A DNA stretch of 5,396 nucleotides, taken from an uncultured Bacteroidales bacterium (lineage in GTDB: Bacteria; Bacteroidota; Bacteroidia; Bacteroidales; UBA3824). A program made the position numbers and the translations under genes. The notes beneath the pieces are model-generated. The model saw nothing but the letters and a program-made list of their open reading frames with translations, was not told the origin of the DNA and made no database searches. The DNA lies in the NCBI GenBank assembly GCA_937877455.1, contig CALFIU010000158.1:1-5396 (forward strand), in the 5' to 3' direction. Below, piece after piece: positions 5,102 to 5,396 of this stretch. How positions within the stretch are numbered: the first letter of the stretch is position 1; each line of letters starts with the position of its first letter.

Positions 5102-5396
5102 ATGGCAAAGAGATTCAATACATCGGTAACCTGCGACCCCGAACTTCACTACATGGTGGACGTTACAAACAAGATGAAAGTGTTTGAAGGTCTTATCGAC
5201 GACAAATGCTATTTCACCATCACTCGTGCGCGTCAGTTTGGAAAAACATCAGCGTTAAAATGGATTTACAACAACCTCAACGACAGATATTTGGTGGTGT
5301 CGATAAGTTTTGAGGATACAGAAGACAACGACTGGCTAAGTACAACTACTTTTTACAAAACATTTTGTGAATATATGGCTGAGGCGTTCAAAAACG
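5102..5396 (+). CDS. AAA-like ATPase, N-terminal part (3' end cut by window edge)
   Basis: The frame is open from ATG at 5102 to the right edge, giving 98 complete codons. The N-terminus has RFNTSVTCDPELHYMVD (residues 4-20), then a helix. Next comes YFTITRARQFGKTSALKWI (37-55), which holds the P-loop: Arg42 replaces the first Gly of the classical Walker A, followed by Ala-Arg-Gln-Phe-Gly47-Lys48-Thr49. This R-x-R-x-[FY]-G-K-[ST] form is typical of AAA-like ATPases in the PF14516 and PF09820 group, which often carry a C-terminal nuclease-like (PD-(D/E)XK, DUF1703-type) domain; that part would lie outside the window. YLVVSISFE (63-72) is the expected strand after the P-loop. These proteins are common, often multicopy accessory genes in Bacteroidales and Clostridia, and their function is poorly known. 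The gene is divergent from the caspase operon and has its own promoter, so a functional link is not shown. Confidence 0.87.
   Translation, partial: MAKRFNTSVTCDPELHYMVDVTNKMKVFEGLIDDKCYFTITRARQFGKTSALKWIYNNLNDRYLVVSISFEDTEDNDWLSTTTFYKTFCEYMAEAFKN

Noticed and set aside
2148..5396. Reading the caspase plus ATPase as a known anti-phage system (CRISPR-linked caspase, gasdermin-protease or STAND-type).
   Set aside because: The caspase has a signal peptide, no gasdermin-like, Cas or nucleotide-sensor gene is present, and the ATPase is divergent with its own promoter.
1..5396. Search for CRISPR arrays, tRNA or rRNA genes, insertion sequences and attachment sites.
   Set aside because: No regularly spaced repeats, cloverleaf or rRNA-like stretches, transposase motifs or terminal inverted repeats were seen.

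Overview
The window looks like a chromosomal segment of a Bacteroidales-type bacterium (Bacteroides/Prevotella relatives). The evidence is: two promoters whose -7 element is exactly TATATTTG (the Bacteroidetes TAnnTTTG type); A-rich leaders with few Shine-Dalgarno sites; several signal peptides that end in Ala and are followed by Gln at the predicted cleavage site; and a FISUMP-type domain beginning at the left edge. I cannot place it to genus.

Layout: positions 1-4852 hold six tightly packed minus-strand genes. In transcription order they are: (1) 4852-3872, a single-pass inner-membrane protein with a cytoplasmic helical module, a nine-proline hinge and a periplasmic TPR-like/WG-repeat-like part; (2) 3855-3325, a small predicted lipoprotein; (3) 3320-2148, a secreted caspase-fold (peptidase C14) protein with an extra C-terminal domain; (4) 2142-1447, a secreted protein with a possible NTF2-like domain; (5) 1416-595, a secreted protein or lipoprotein of unknown family; (6) 614 to beyond position 1, a secreted protein with a similar N-terminal domain, an Asn/Thr-rich linker and the start of a FISUMP domain. 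Intergenic gaps are 16, 4, 5 and 30 bp, then a 20-bp overlap. I see no internal terminator or strong internal promoter, so one transcript is likely, and it continues past the left edge.

Positions 4853-5101 form a divergent promoter region with one Bacteroidetes-type promoter for each side, a run of eight G, and an inverted repeat flanking that run. From 5102 a plus-strand gene begins that encodes an ATPase with a RARQFGKT P-loop of the AAA-like accessory ATPase type; it is cut by the right edge.

Inference: the six-gene cluster encodes an envelope-located set of proteins centred on a periplasmic or secreted caspase-like protease. The first gene could link cytoplasm and periplasm, and the others could be adaptors or substrates that share a small alpha/beta (NTF2-like) module. 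No function can be assigned from sequence alone. It does not match a defence system I can name, and the divergent ATPase may be unrelated.
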